Source: Meiothermus ruber DSM 1279
GTDB lineage: Bacteria > Deinococcota > Deinococci > Deinococcales > Thermaceae
DNA: 64,000 nt
Reading direction: 5' to 3'
Assembly (NCBI RefSeq): GCF_000024425.1
Contig: NC_013946.1
Coordinates: 310,001-374,000 of the forward strand
Shown: in pieces, positions 43,152-50,826 of the stretch
Layout: every line of letters starts with the position of its first letter
Position numbering within the stretch: position 1 is the stretch's first letter
Notes under the pieces: generated by a model
The model's input: the letters and a program-made list of their open reading frames with translations, nothing else
Database searches by the model: none
Told to the model about the DNA's origin: nothing
Translations under genes and position numbers: made by a program

Positions 43152-44590
43152 CGCACCTCAAAGGGGCCCAGGTCGGGGGCGCTGCCCTGGAGGCGGGGCT
43201 TGGCCTGGAAGTCTATGGCTGGGGCCCGCTCGGTAATGCCTTTGTCAATAGCTGGGCTGCTACTTTGCAGGGTGTAGTTGCCGCTGCCGTCGGGCTGGAA
43301 GTTTACAAAACCGGGGTCGAGGCTCAGGCTGCCCTGCTGGGTGCTGGTTTGCAGGCGCCAGTTGGTGGTGTTGTTCCAGACCAGGTTGTTCACAAAGCGA
43401 TTCACCCCGGTGTTGCCCTCCTCGCTGATGCCACGGGGGTTGCCTACCACAATGTTGTTGGCTACCAGGAAGTTTTCGGCCCGGTTGCCACGGGTGTTGT
43501 CGCCTGAGCCCACCGAGATGCCGCCATATAGGTTGGCGAAGGAGAGGTTATTGCTGATGGTCACAGCGGTGGCAGCATGCCAGGAGGTGATGCCAAAGCC
43601 CCGGGCACGGTAGGTGATGTTGTTTTGCACCAGGCCGCGGGGGGCACCCTGGTAAATGCCGTGGATGCGGGTACAGAAACCTGCCGAGAGGTCGCCAATA
43701 TCGTGTACCAGGTTGCCCAGCATCACCCCATCCGAGGAGTCGGGTGAGCTCATGTTAACCCCGGCCCCGCCGTTGGAGTCACACTGGGCCCGGATGCCAT
43801 AGACGTGGTTGAACAAGAAGCGGTTGTAGGGGGCCCAGCTAATAATGCCGCTGTTGGTGGCGTTGGTAACTTCGAACCCGACGATATCCACGTAGCTGCC
43901 GCGGACATCAATACCGAAGAGATTGCCCTGGGCGTTGAGTTTGGCGCCCCAGCGGATATCGGAGGCGATGGTGATGCGCTGGCTGGACGTACCGGAGGCG
44001 GTAACCTGGACAGACTCGTTGTAGGAGCCTGGGAGCACCCGCAGGACATCGCCGGGCTTAAGTTTCTGCACGGCGAAGGAGAGGGTGGCCCAGGGGCGTT
44101 CGCGGGAGCCGTCGTTGGCGTTGCTGCCGGAGGGGCTTACGTAGTAGGTGGGGCCGCTGGGCAGGGTGTAGCCGCCGTAGTCTGTGCCAAACGAACCACC
44201 ACCCGAACCGCCGCTACTTGAGCCGCCAACCTGCAGGTTCAGAGTGGCGCTGGCGCTTAGCCCTTCGGCATCGTAGACCCGGATGACCGCGGTGTTGCTA
44301 CCGCTCACCAGCGGAATCCAAAAGATAATGTTGCCGCTCTGGGTGGGCTGTATGGCGATGTCTTGCTCAGGGCCCCCGTTCACCTGGCGGGTTAGGCGGG
44401 TAACGGCCTTATCGTCGCTGATGCTAACCTCTGCTCTGGTGCCAGCGCCGCTGACGGTGGCCCCGTTGGACGGGCTAAGGATGCGTATACTGGGCGCCTG
44501 ATTGGAAGACGAGGAAGGGGAGGGCGCCGATTGGTCAGTGGCGCAGGCCGTTATTAACCCAACCAGTAAAAGGAAGAACAATTGCCGCAT
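43148..44590 (-). CDS. Beta-helix surface lipoprotein, copy 2, with N-terminal Ig-like domain
   Basis: The 480-residue protein has a lipobox (LVGLITAC, Cys16), an Ig-like domain (about 33-120; PSIRILSPSNGATVSG), a Gly/Ser linker and the same right-handed beta-helix domain as the protein at 27744. Bases 43760-44161 are almost identical to that gene; the rest is clearly diverged, and the N-terminal domain is absent from copy 1. It is convergent with the copper oxidase gene, the stop codons sharing CTAG. A role in binding or cutting the polysaccharide is inferred. Confidence 0.8.
   Translation of the reverse strand: MRQLFFLLLVGLITACATDQSAPSPSSSSNQAPSIRILSPSNGATVSGAGTRAEVSISDDKAVTRLTRQVNGGPEQDIAIQPTQSGNIIFWIPLVSGSNTAVIRVYDAEGLSASATLNLQVGGSSSGGSGGGSFGTDYGGYTLPSGPTYYVSPSGSNANDGSRERPWATLSFAVQKLKPGDVLRVLPGSYNESVQVTASGTSSQRITIASDIRWGAKLNAQGNLFGIDVRGSYVDIVGFEVTNATNSGIISWAPYNRFLFNHVYGIRAQCDSNGGAGVNMSSPDSSDGVMLGNLVHDIGDLSAGFCTRIHGIYQGAPRGLVQNNITYRARGFGITSWHAATAVTISNNLSFANLYGGISVGSGDNTRGNRAENFLVANNIVVGNPRGISEEGNTGVNRFVNNLVWNNTTNWRLQTSTQQGSLSLDPGFVNFQPDGSGNYTLQSSSPAIDKGITERAPAIDFQAKPRLQGSAPDLGPFEVR
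43760..44161 (-). repeat. 402-bp near-identical block shared with 28356-28757 (copy B)
   Basis: Same orientation as copy A, one mismatch in 402 bases; homology is interrupted sharply at both ends. Confidence 0.95.
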
Positions 44591-44867
44591 TAGACAGAAC
44601 TCCTTGGGTAAAGGCGTTACGCTTACCCGTGCATGAGGAGGGGAGAACTGCTTCCCAACCCCAGAACGTTACAAACGATATCGGGATAAAAAAAGAGTTT
44701 TTCTATTAAACGTTAAATGGATCTTTAAAAAAACTTGATTATGTAACGAAATAGATCACGCCCACGGCGCAAACCCCTACGGCGTGAGAGCGGCAAAAGA
44801 ACAGACTTCTGTACCCCGAATGTCTATGCTGAGGGGGGCGCAGCCTGTAGATGGTTGAAGGGTTTCT

Positions 44868-45812
44868 ATGAATGAACTGCTGCTGGCTTTGTTGGCAACG
44901 CTGACCGCTGCTGTATTGGTAGGGCTATCCCTGCCCCTGGCCCGGAGCCTGGGTATTGTTGATCGGCCGGGGGTTATCAAAATTCATACCCTGCCCACCC
45001 CGCGGTTTGGTGGGGTGGGGATTGTGGCCAGTGTGCTGCTTTGGGGCTATTACACCCAGGTGGTGGCTGGCTGGGCTTTGCTGGGATTGTTGGTTATAGC
45101 TATTACGGGCGGTCTGGATGACCGCTTTAGCCTTTCGCCCAGGCTGCGCCTGCTGGCCGAGCTGGTCGCCGGGGTTGTGCTGGGTATGCATTTCTGGAGT
45201 GCTTTGGGGTGGGGTGGGGTGGGGCTGGCGGTGGTTCTGGTATTGCTTATGTCCAACGCGGTCAACCTGATTGACGGGATGAACGGTCTGGCCGCCGGCA
45301 ACGCCCTGATCTCGGCCGTTGGAATCGCCATCTTGTTGTGGTCAATTCCTGCCGGGGCTGGGCTGGCTGTAATTTTGGCTGCGAGCTTGCTAGGGTTTCT
45401 ATTCTGGAACTACCCTCGAGCCAAGACCTTTATGGGTGATAGCGGCAGTCTATCCATTGGCTATCTACTGGCCATGCTGCTCTTGATGGCCGCAGCCCAG
45501 GGTGGGGCCACCTTTGGGGCAGCGCTGATGATGGTGGGCTTCCCCCTGTACGATACCGCAGCGGGCATTATCCGGCGCTGGCGGCGGGGTAAGCCCATCT
45601 TTGACGGGGATCGGGATCACACCTACGATCGACTGGATCAGCTTTATTTGCGGAACCCGGCCAAGACCGTGGCGGTGGTCTGGCTGGTGAGCGGGGTGTT
45701 GGTGCTGGCAGGGCTGGTGATAGGCAAGGTGGACGTTGGGATGGGCTTGGTTTTGGGGGTGTTATTGGCGGCTGTTCTGTTCTGGGGCGCGTACAGGCTG
45801 GGCTCGTTGTAG
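44868..45812 (+). CDS. Undecaprenyl-phosphate sugar-1-phosphate transferase (WecA/TagO family)
   Basis: The 314-residue polytopic protein has the family motifs GGLDDRFSLSPRLRL (Asp pair for metal), NAVNLIDGMNGLAAG, and the C-terminal loop FDGDRDHTYDRL. It transfers GlcNAc-1-P (or a related sugar-P) from UDP to undecaprenyl phosphate, starting a lipid-linked glycan. It closes the polysaccharide region and is the only initiating transferase seen in the window, so it probably starts the polymer. It is divergent from the lipoprotein gene; the 277-base gap is A+T-rich and probably holds promoters. Confidence 0.88.
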   Translation: MNELLLALLATLTAAVLVGLSLPLARSLGIVDRPGVIKIHTLPTPRFGGVGIVASVLLWGYYTQVVAGWALLGLLVIAITGGLDDRFSLSPRLRLLAELVAGVVLGMHFWSALGWGGVGLAVVLVLLMSNAVNLIDGMNGLAAGNALISAVGIAILLWSIPAGAGLAVILAASLLGFLFWNYPRAKTFMGDSGSLSIGYLLAMLLLMAAAQGGATFGAALMMVGFPLYDTAAGIIRRWRRGKPIFDGDRDHTYDRLDQLYLRNPAKTVAVVWLVSGVLVLAGLVIGKVDVGMGLVLGVLLAAVLFWGAYRLGSL

Positions 45813-45817
45813 GTTTC

Positions 45818-46090
45818 CTACTCGGCCAGGCGCTCTTGTATGGGGTTGTCTTCCAGGGCCCGGCGGCATTCGCGAAACACGTACAGCACCAACACCGGGA
45901 AGGGTATATCGAGCTCGAGCGCCTCCTGCACAGCGTAGTAGCGTGTGGGGTCGGCGGTACGCACGCGGGGCCCCAGCGCGGCCCATAGCTTGAGCAAGGC
46001 TTCGCGGCTCTTTGGCGGGGCTTCCTCGAAGCGTTTGAGCGGGTTGGTGGGCGTGTGCATTTTCAACAGGTAGGGCCGGGCGGACTCCAT
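45818..46090 (-). CDS. Conserved small hypothetical protein (90 aa)
   Basis: The 90-residue acidic/basic protein (YLLKMHTPTNPLKRFEEAPP at the start) has no signal peptide or membrane helix. Codon use fits the neighbours. I do not recognise a family. It is convergent with the WecA-like gene, and its stop lies 5 bases away. It may share a transcript with the genes upstream at 46137-48586. Confidence 0.6.
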   Translation of the reverse strand: MESARPYLLKMHTPTNPLKRFEEAPPKSREALLKLWAALGPRVRTADPTRYYAVQEALELDIPFPVLVLYVFRECRRALEDNPIQERLAE

Positions 46091-46136
46091 CGCACCCTAG
46101 ATTAGACCCACCTGAGTTTTTCAACAGTATTCCAGG

Positions 46137-47036
46137 TTAAGCACCGACCAACCGTTTAGCTGAGAGGATTTTGGGTAATTCGGTCTCGAGCGAGCGTTCT
46201 TCCAGGGCGAAAGCATGGCGCATATGGACTGGATCGGCGGTGTTGCCCATCTTGAGCTGAAGGTACTGGTCGCGCGTAATGGGGCTGAAGGGCAGAGGGG
46301 AGATGAGGGGAACTACCCAGTCCATCAGGGTCAGTGGGATGGAGAGCAGGGGTTTGCGGGAGCCCAGGGTGTCCCGTACCAGGAGCAGCAGCTCGCGGAA
46401 GGTATATTCCTTAGGCCCTACCAGGTTGTAGCTGCGGTGAATGGTGTTGGGGCGGCCCAGGGCTTGCTCGAAGGCCGCGGCCACGTCCCCCACCCAGATG
46501 GGCCGGAAGACAAAGCGGCCATCGCCAATCAGGGGGATGAAGGGGATGGGGGCGGTGACCAGGCCCTTCAGAATGCCCCCAAAAAACTCGTCGCCCTGAC
46601 CGAAAATCAAGCTGGGGCGCAGAATGGTCCAGTCCAGCCTCGAGGCCTGTACCAGTTCTTCGCCCTCGGCCTTGGTTTCGTAGTAGCGGCTGCCTGTCCC
46701 GCGGGCGGTGCCCAGCGCGGACATGTGCACGAAGCGAGCAATTCCGGCTGCTTTGGCGGCTGCCAGGCTGTGCCGCACCCCATCCACGTGGGCCTGGCGG
46801 AAGGTCTGGTCGCCGCGCTCGCGAATGATGCCCACCAGGTAAATGAGCGCTTCCTGGCCCTGGGCGGCCTCGAGCAGCCCCTCGTTTTTGGCCGCATCGG
46901 CCATCACATAGCGCACCCCCGAAAGCGGCCCCTCCCCCCGCCTCGAGGCCACCGTGACCTGGTGGCCCCGCTCCAGCAGGTGCTGCGCCATGTGGGTGCC
47001 CACATAGCCGCTGCCGCCGACAATCAGTACCTTCAT
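46137..47036 (-). CDS. Atypical SDR (NmrA/NDUFA9-like) NAD(P)-binding protein
   Basis: The 299-residue protein begins VLIVGGSGYVGTHMAQHLLE, an SDR nucleotide-binding loop, and lacks a clear YxxxK pair, although YYETKAEGEE may serve. Related proteins act in light-regulated, quinone or complex I contexts. It follows ldrP by 7 bases in the same operon as litR, so light control is likely. The substrate is unknown. Confidence 0.72.
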   Translation of the reverse strand: MKVLIVGGSGYVGTHMAQHLLERGHQVTVASRRGEGPLSGVRYVMADAAKNEGLLEAAQGQEALIYLVGIIRERGDQTFRQAHVDGVRHSLAAAKAAGIARFVHMSALGTARGTGSRYYETKAEGEELVQASRLDWTILRPSLIFGQGDEFFGGILKGLVTAPIPFIPLIGDGRFVFRPIWVGDVAAAFEQALGRPNTIHRSYNLVGPKEYTFRELLLLVRDTLGSRKPLLSIPLTLMDWVVPLISPLPFSPITRDQYLQLKMGNTADPVHMRHAFALEERSLETELPKILSAKRLVGA

Positions 47037-47043
47037 CGCTACC

Positions 47044-47634
47044 TCAGACCGCTTGCAGCATCCGGCTTTCAGCTTCCAGCTCCAGGGTTTTGCGGTCTAC
47101 CAGATAAATTTTGCGGTAGCCGGTATCCAGGATGCCTTCGTGGCGCAGGTCGGAGAGCAGTTTGCTCACCGACTCGCGGGTGGAAGCGGTGGCATCGGCA
47201 ATCTCTTCATGGCTGGCGGTGACGTAGATTCCCCGCTCGTCCTGCCCCTGGGCAGCGGTGGCAGCCAGGTAGAGCAGATAGCGGCAGATACGGCTGCGGA
47301 GCTCCCCCCACTGCAGGTGGGTTTCGTAGGCCTGTACCTGGGCCATCTGGCTGGCCAGGCTGGCGGCCAGGGCCCGCAGGTCGTCGCTGGAGAGGGTTTG
47401 GGGGTCAACAGCAAAAGCCGCTGCATCGGTGAGGGCTTCGGCGGTGTACTTGTACTGCCGCTCGGAAAGCACCTCCTCGCCGAAATAGTCGCCGGGCAGA
47501 ACGTGGCGCAAGGTGAGCTGGCGACCGTCGGGCAGAATCTCGATGATGCGCACCAGGCCACGCTCGAGGTGGTACAGCGCGTCCGCACGGTCGCCCGCCC
47601 GATAGATCACTTCTTTCCTTCGTACCTTTTTCAT
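47044..47634 (-). CDS. ldrP: CRP/FNR-family transcriptional activator LdrP
   Basis: From ATG 47634 (preceded by AAGGAGG) the protein has 196 residues: a CRP-type cyclic-nucleotide-like barrel (LVRIIEILPDGRQLTLRHVL, PGDYFGEE) and a winged HTH (HEEIADATASTRESVSKLLS). It closely resembles, from memory, the Thermus LdrP, which activates carotenoid and photolyase genes without cAMP. The longer frame from 47700 has no ribosome binding site. It lies 70 bases downstream of litR. Confidence 0.87.
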   Translation of the reverse strand: MKKVRRKEVIYRAGDRADALYHLERGLVRIIEILPDGRQLTLRHVLPGDYFGEEVLSERQYKYTAEALTDAAAFAVDPQTLSSDDLRALAASLASQMAQVQAYETHLQWGELRSRICRYLLYLAATAAQGQDERGIYVTASHEEIADATASTRESVSKLLSDLRHEGILDTGYRKIYLVDRKTLELEAESRMLQAV

Positions 47635-47704
47635 ACGGCCTCCTTGTTCCCAAGCTTGCCTTGCAACCGAGGTGACCCCTGAACGCCGTGAATAAAGCAC
47701 CCAC

Positions 47705-48586
47705 CTACCACAGGCCCGCCTCCTTTAGGGTTACCGAGAGCATTTCGGCCAGCTCACGGGGATCGTTGCCCAGGTAGTATGCGCCCAGCCGTTCCACCAG
47801 GTGGGGGTCGCTGGCTGCGGCCCGGCCCCCCACCACCACCACAGGGGCCAGGTGGCGCAGGGCGTTGTGCGGCAGCGACTCCAGGGAAACGGGCTGCACC
47901 GCCGAGAGCACCACAGCTTTGGCTCCGGTGCGCTCGGCAAACGACCGGAGGTCGGCCAGAGGGGTGTTGGGCCCCAGGTAGTGCACGGTGTAACCGGCCC
48001 GGCGCAGGAACAATGCGGTGATCAGGCTCCCAATCTCGTGCTGTTCCCCCGGTAGGGTAGAGACCACCAGGGTGGGCCCCAGCGACCCCCCCATCAGGTT
48101 GAGCAGGCCGTGTAAGGTGCCCCGCAGGTAGGTGCTGGCAAAGTGTTCTTGCGCGGTGCTCACGCGGCCCAGGTGCCAGCCGTCGCCGATGCGGCGCAGG
48201 CAGGGTGCGATGACCTCCATTACCACGGTTTCCATAGGGTGCAGCCTGTAGGCCTCCGAGAGGGTGCGCTCGGCCGCCTCGGTATCGGCCCGCAGCAAGG
48301 CCTCCTCGAGCTCCATCGAGAGGGCCTCAGGGGGGCGTGGGCCCTCCTGGGTCAGGCCTTCCAGGTAGCGGCGAACGGCCTGGGCCGGGGCGACCCCCTC
48401 GGCGATCCACTTTTTGATGTGGCGCAGGGCCTCGAGGTCGGTCTGGCTGTACAGCCTGTGCCCACCCGGTGAGCGTTCGGGCCGGGGGAACCCATACCGA
48501 CGCTCCCACTGCCGTAGCAGTGCGCTGGAGAGCCCGGTGCGCTCCTCCACTTCGGCAATGGTGTAAACCCCCAGATCGTTGCGCAT
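47705..48586 (-). CDS. litR: LitR/CarH-type MerR-family, B12-dependent light-sensing repressor
   Basis: The 293-residue protein has an N-terminal MerR HTH (YTIAEVEERTGLSSALLRQW) and a C-terminal B12-binding domain. The CarH photoreceptor signature W-x9-EH is present (GDGWHLGRVSTAQEHF), as is the lower-ligand His (LPGEQHEIG). In family members, adenosylcobalamin holds a DNA-bound tetramer in the dark; light breaks it and releases carotenoid genes. Its own promoter carries direct repeats that look like its operator. ldrP and an SDR gene lie downstream; the crt genes are divergent. Confidence 0.92.
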   Translation of the reverse strand: MRNDLGVYTIAEVEERTGLSSALLRQWERRYGFPRPERSPGGHRLYSQTDLEALRHIKKWIAEGVAPAQAVRRYLEGLTQEGPRPPEALSMELEEALLRADTEAAERTLSEAYRLHPMETVVMEVIAPCLRRIGDGWHLGRVSTAQEHFASTYLRGTLHGLLNLMGGSLGPTLVVSTLPGEQHEIGSLITALFLRRAGYTVHYLGPNTPLADLRSFAERTGAKAVVLSAVQPVSLESLPHNALRHLAPVVVVGGRAAASDPHLVERLGAYYLGNDPRELAEMLSVTLKEAGLW

Positions 48587-48610
48587 AAGACGAACCCTTT
48601 TATTGAAAAT

Positions 48611-48665
48611 AAAGATAGCTTACTGTATAACTTATGTCAAGGCTTTGTGCGGATTTATGTCAAAT
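48611..48665 (-). promoter_or_regulatory. litR promoter with candidate LitR/CarH operator repeats
   Basis: On the minus strand, TTGACA (48635-48640), 17 bases, then TATCTT (48612-48617) form a near-consensus promoter 26 bases before litR. The 11-bp box CCTTGACATAA (48632-48642) is directly followed by GTTATACAGTA (48621-48631), which fits the CarH box nnTnTACAnnn I recall. TTGACATAA occurs again 23 bases upstream (48655-48663). The boxes overlap the -35 and spacer, so autorepression in the dark is likely. Confidence 0.65.
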
Positions 48666-48707
48666 CTTTGTCTAAGTTTAGGAATTGATCCGAATCTGAG
48701 GAGGCCC

Positions 48708-49385
48708 ATGCAGGAATTGTCCCCCGACCAACGCCCTAAAGCACCCCTTACGCTGGCGGCCCGCACCAACCTGTGGCCCCTCACCGCCCTGGGCTACGAG
48801 GTCTGGCGCCGGCGGGCCCTCACGCTGCTATCCGGCAGACCCTTTCCCCTAGAAGAAGAGCTTTCGCTGATGCTCACACGGGTGCAGCCGGTGGTGGGGC
48901 GGGTTTTTCTGGATCTGGGCACCTCCACCGGCCTGTACGCCAGGGCTTTGCTCGAGGCGGGCGCGGCCAGGGTCTACGCCCTCGATCTATCGCCGGCCAT
49001 GCTGAGGGTAGCCCTTCAGAAAGCCAGAGGACACCCCGGTTTCGTACCCTTGCTGGCCAGGGCCGAGGCCATCCCACTGCCCCAGGCTTCGGTGGATGGG
49101 GTGGTGGTGGGGGGTAGCTGGAACGAGTTTCCCGATCCCCAACCGGTTATACACGAACTGTACAGGGTGCTGAAACCAGACGGGCGGCTCTGGGTTATGT
49201 TCAGCCACCGCTCGCAAAGCCCTCTGCAGCGCCTGCTGGAAGCGGCTGGGCTGCGCTTTCCCACCCTTTCAGGGCTTATGGATTCACTCACACAAAGTGG
49301 TTTCAAGGTAGACGGTTGGCGGGAGGGGTCGGTAGGATTTGTGGCAGGGACAAAAGTCACTATGCAGAGCTCGGTGCAATCTTAG
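48708..49385 (+). CDS. Class I SAM-dependent methyltransferase
   Basis: The 225-residue protein has motif I VFLDLGTSTGLYARALLEAG and an acidic motif II (VYALDLSPAMLRVA), then VIHELYRVLKPDGRLWVMFS. GAGGAGG precedes ATG 48708; the open frame runs further upstream but crosses the promoter region. It is divergent from litR and lies 41 bases upstream of crtB, so it is probably light-regulated. Its substrate is unknown; a carotenoid, quinone or lipid is possible. Confidence 0.78.
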   Translation: MQELSPDQRPKAPLTLAARTNLWPLTALGYEVWRRRALTLLSGRPFPLEEELSLMLTRVQPVVGRVFLDLGTSTGLYARALLEAGAARVYALDLSPAMLRVALQKARGHPGFVPLLARAEAIPLPQASVDGVVVGGSWNEFPDPQPVIHELYRVLKPDGRLWVMFSHRSQSPLQRLLEAAGLRFPTLSGLMDSLTQSGFKVDGWREGSVGFVAGTKVTMQSSVQS

Positions 49386-49426
49386 CCAAACGGTGTTTTC
49401 AGGAGAAGTTGCCCTAGGAGATGCGT

Positions 49427-50254
49427 ATGGAACCTAACTGGCAGGCTGTATCGGCCATTATCCGGCATCACTCGGCCACGTTCTACTACGGTAGCCTGCT
49501 GTTCCGGGGTGAGACCCGCAAAGGGGCCTGGGCCGTGTACGCGGCCTGCCGCATTGGGGACGACGCGGTGGACGAGTCGGCCAACCCCCGGGCCGACCTG
49601 GACGAGTGGTGGGCGGGCATCGAGCGGGCCTATGCCGGGGTTCCTAGGGAAGACTGGGAAGCGGCCCTGGCCTGGGCTCTGGCGCGCTGGGAGATTCCCA
49701 AACAGGCCTTTGCCGATATGAAAGAGGGCTTCCTGGCCGACCTGAACCCGGTGCGGCTCAACACCCTGGAGGAGCTTTACACCTACTGCTACCGGGTGGC
49801 GGGCACCGTGGGGTTGATGATTGCGCCCATAGGCGGGGCTGGGGAGGCCGGGCGGGACGCGGCCATCAAGCTGGGCCAGGCCATGCAGCTTACCAACTGC
49901 CTGCGCGACGTGGGGGAAGACCTGGCCCTGGGCCGGGTTTATCTGCCCGCCGAGCTGATGCGTAAATACGAGGTGTCCCTCGAGGATCTGCGCCAGGGCC
50001 ATATTAGCCCGCGCTACATCGGCCTGATGCGCGAGCTGGCCCAGGAGGCCCGCCGGCTCTACCGCGAGGGGCTGGCTGGCCTCAAGCATCTGAAAACCGG
50101 GCGTGGGGCGGTGGCCCTGGCCGCTTTGCAGTACCAGGGCATTCTGGACAAGCTGGAGATAAACGGCTGGGACAACCTCTCGCGCCGGGCCTCGCTTTCC
50201 GCCTACGAGCGGGTGATGCTCCTGCCCAAGGCCATCTGGCTGCGCGGGGCCTGA
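49427..50254 (+). CDS. crtB: Phytoene synthase
   Basis: About 275 residues. The two Asp-rich sites of squalene/phytoene synthases are present: AACRIGDDAVDE and NCLRDVGEDLALGRVYLPAE. The enzyme joins two geranylgeranyl diphosphates to phytoene, the first step of carotenoid synthesis. TAGGAG lies 6 bases before ATG 49427; ATG 49421 is an alternative. It follows the methyltransferase gene. Full light control through LitR and LdrP is expected. Confidence 0.93.
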   Translation: MEPNWQAVSAIIRHHSATFYYGSLLFRGETRKGAWAVYAACRIGDDAVDESANPRADLDEWWAGIERAYAGVPREDWEAALAWALARWEIPKQAFADMKEGFLADLNPVRLNTLEELYTYCYRVAGTVGLMIAPIGGAGEAGRDAAIKLGQAMQLTNCLRDVGEDLALGRVYLPAELMRKYEVSLEDLRQGHISPRYIGLMRELAQEARRLYREGLAGLKHLKTGRGAVALAALQYQGILDKLEINGWDNLSRRASLSAYERVMLLPKAIWLRGA

Positions 50255-50302
50255 TACCAGTTTTTTTACACCGGGTTGCGGCCCGAAGTCCTCGAGCCCG
50301 GT

Positions 50303-50318
50303 GCTATACTTGTATAGC
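50303..50318 (+). promoter_or_regulatory. -10 element within a palindromic operator of the toxin-antitoxin operon
   Basis: GCTATAC-TT-GTATAGC is a perfect 16-base inverted repeat. It contains the -10 hexamer TATACT (50305-50310) and ends one base before the antitoxin ATG 50320, so the transcript is probably leaderless. Binding of the RHH antitoxin here would block transcription. Confidence 0.6.
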
Positions 50319-50319
50319 A

Positions 50320-50532
50320 ATGCTGGCCATTCGGCTGCCCAAGGAGATAGAGGAACGCCTCGAGGCGCTTGCCCAGAAAACCGGGCGCAGCAAGAGCTAT
50401 TACGTGCGCCAGGCCATCCTCGAGCACCTCGATGACCTCGAGGACTACTACCTGGCCCTAGAACGGCTCGAGCAGAACCTGCCCGGCATCCCCCTAGACG
50501 AAGTGGAGCGCCGCCTTGGGCTACAGGATTGA
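50320..50532 (+). CDS. Ribbon-helix-helix antitoxin (RelB/ParD-like)
   Basis: The 70-residue protein starts [20 protein letters not shown], the beta strand and helix of an RHH fold, then [20 protein letters not shown] and an acidic tail that would wrap the toxin. No Shine-Dalgarno precedes the ATG; see the operator. It overlaps the toxin gene by 17 bases. The gene is unusually dense in CTCGAG, which suggests long residence in this genome. Confidence 0.85.
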   Translation: MLAIRLPKEIEERLEALAQKTGRSKSYYVRQAILEHLDDLEDYYLALERLEQNLPGIPLDEVERRLGLQD

Positions 50533-50785
50533 GTTCGACCCACGGGCCGAGGGAGAGCTGGCGAAACTGGATCGTGAGGTGGCGCGTCGCATCGTACGGT
50601 TTTTGCGCGAGCGGGTGGCCTCGTTGGATGATCCGCGTAGCATTGGGGAGGCCTTGCACGGGCCGGAGCTGGGCCGGTTTTGGAAGTACCGGGTAGGGGA
50701 TTATCGCCTGATCTGCCATATCCAGGATCAGAGGGTCACTGTGCTGGTCTTGCGGATTGGGCATCGGCAGGTTGTCTACCGCTGA
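50516..50785 (+). CDS. RelE/ParE-superfamily toxin
   Basis: The 89-residue basic protein (TTG 50516; [20 protein letters not shown]) has the RelE core [20 protein letters not shown] and [16 protein letters not shown] at the C-terminus. The C-terminal Arg/His/Tyr set resembles RelE, which cuts mRNA in the ribosome, rather than ParE, but the target is not certain. Antitoxin first, with overlap, is the usual order. The pair sits between crtB and crtO. Confidence 0.85.
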   Translation: MGYRIEFDPRAEGELAKLDREVARRIVRFLRERVASLDDPRSIGEALHGPELGRFWKYRVGDYRLICHIQDQRVTVLVLRIGHRQVVYR

Positions 50786-50789
50786 AAGG

Positions 50790-50817
50790 TTTTCATGCAG
50801 GCAGTCTGCGGTATCAT
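50790..50817 (+). promoter_or_regulatory. Putative leaderless promoter of crtO (TTTTCA-N16-TATCAT)
   Basis: TATCAT at 50812-50817 with a weak -35 TTTTCA at 50790-50795 ends 9 bases before ATG 50827. No Shine-Dalgarno is seen. It would let the downstream carotenoid genes be transcribed independently of the toxin operon. Confidence 0.5.
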
Positions 50818-50826
50818 GCGCCCGAG

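Noticed and set aside
49382-50764. A 460-residue minus-strand frame over crtB and the toxin-antitoxin pair
   Set aside because: The plus-strand genes have full family motifs. The antisense frame shows none and spans gene borders.
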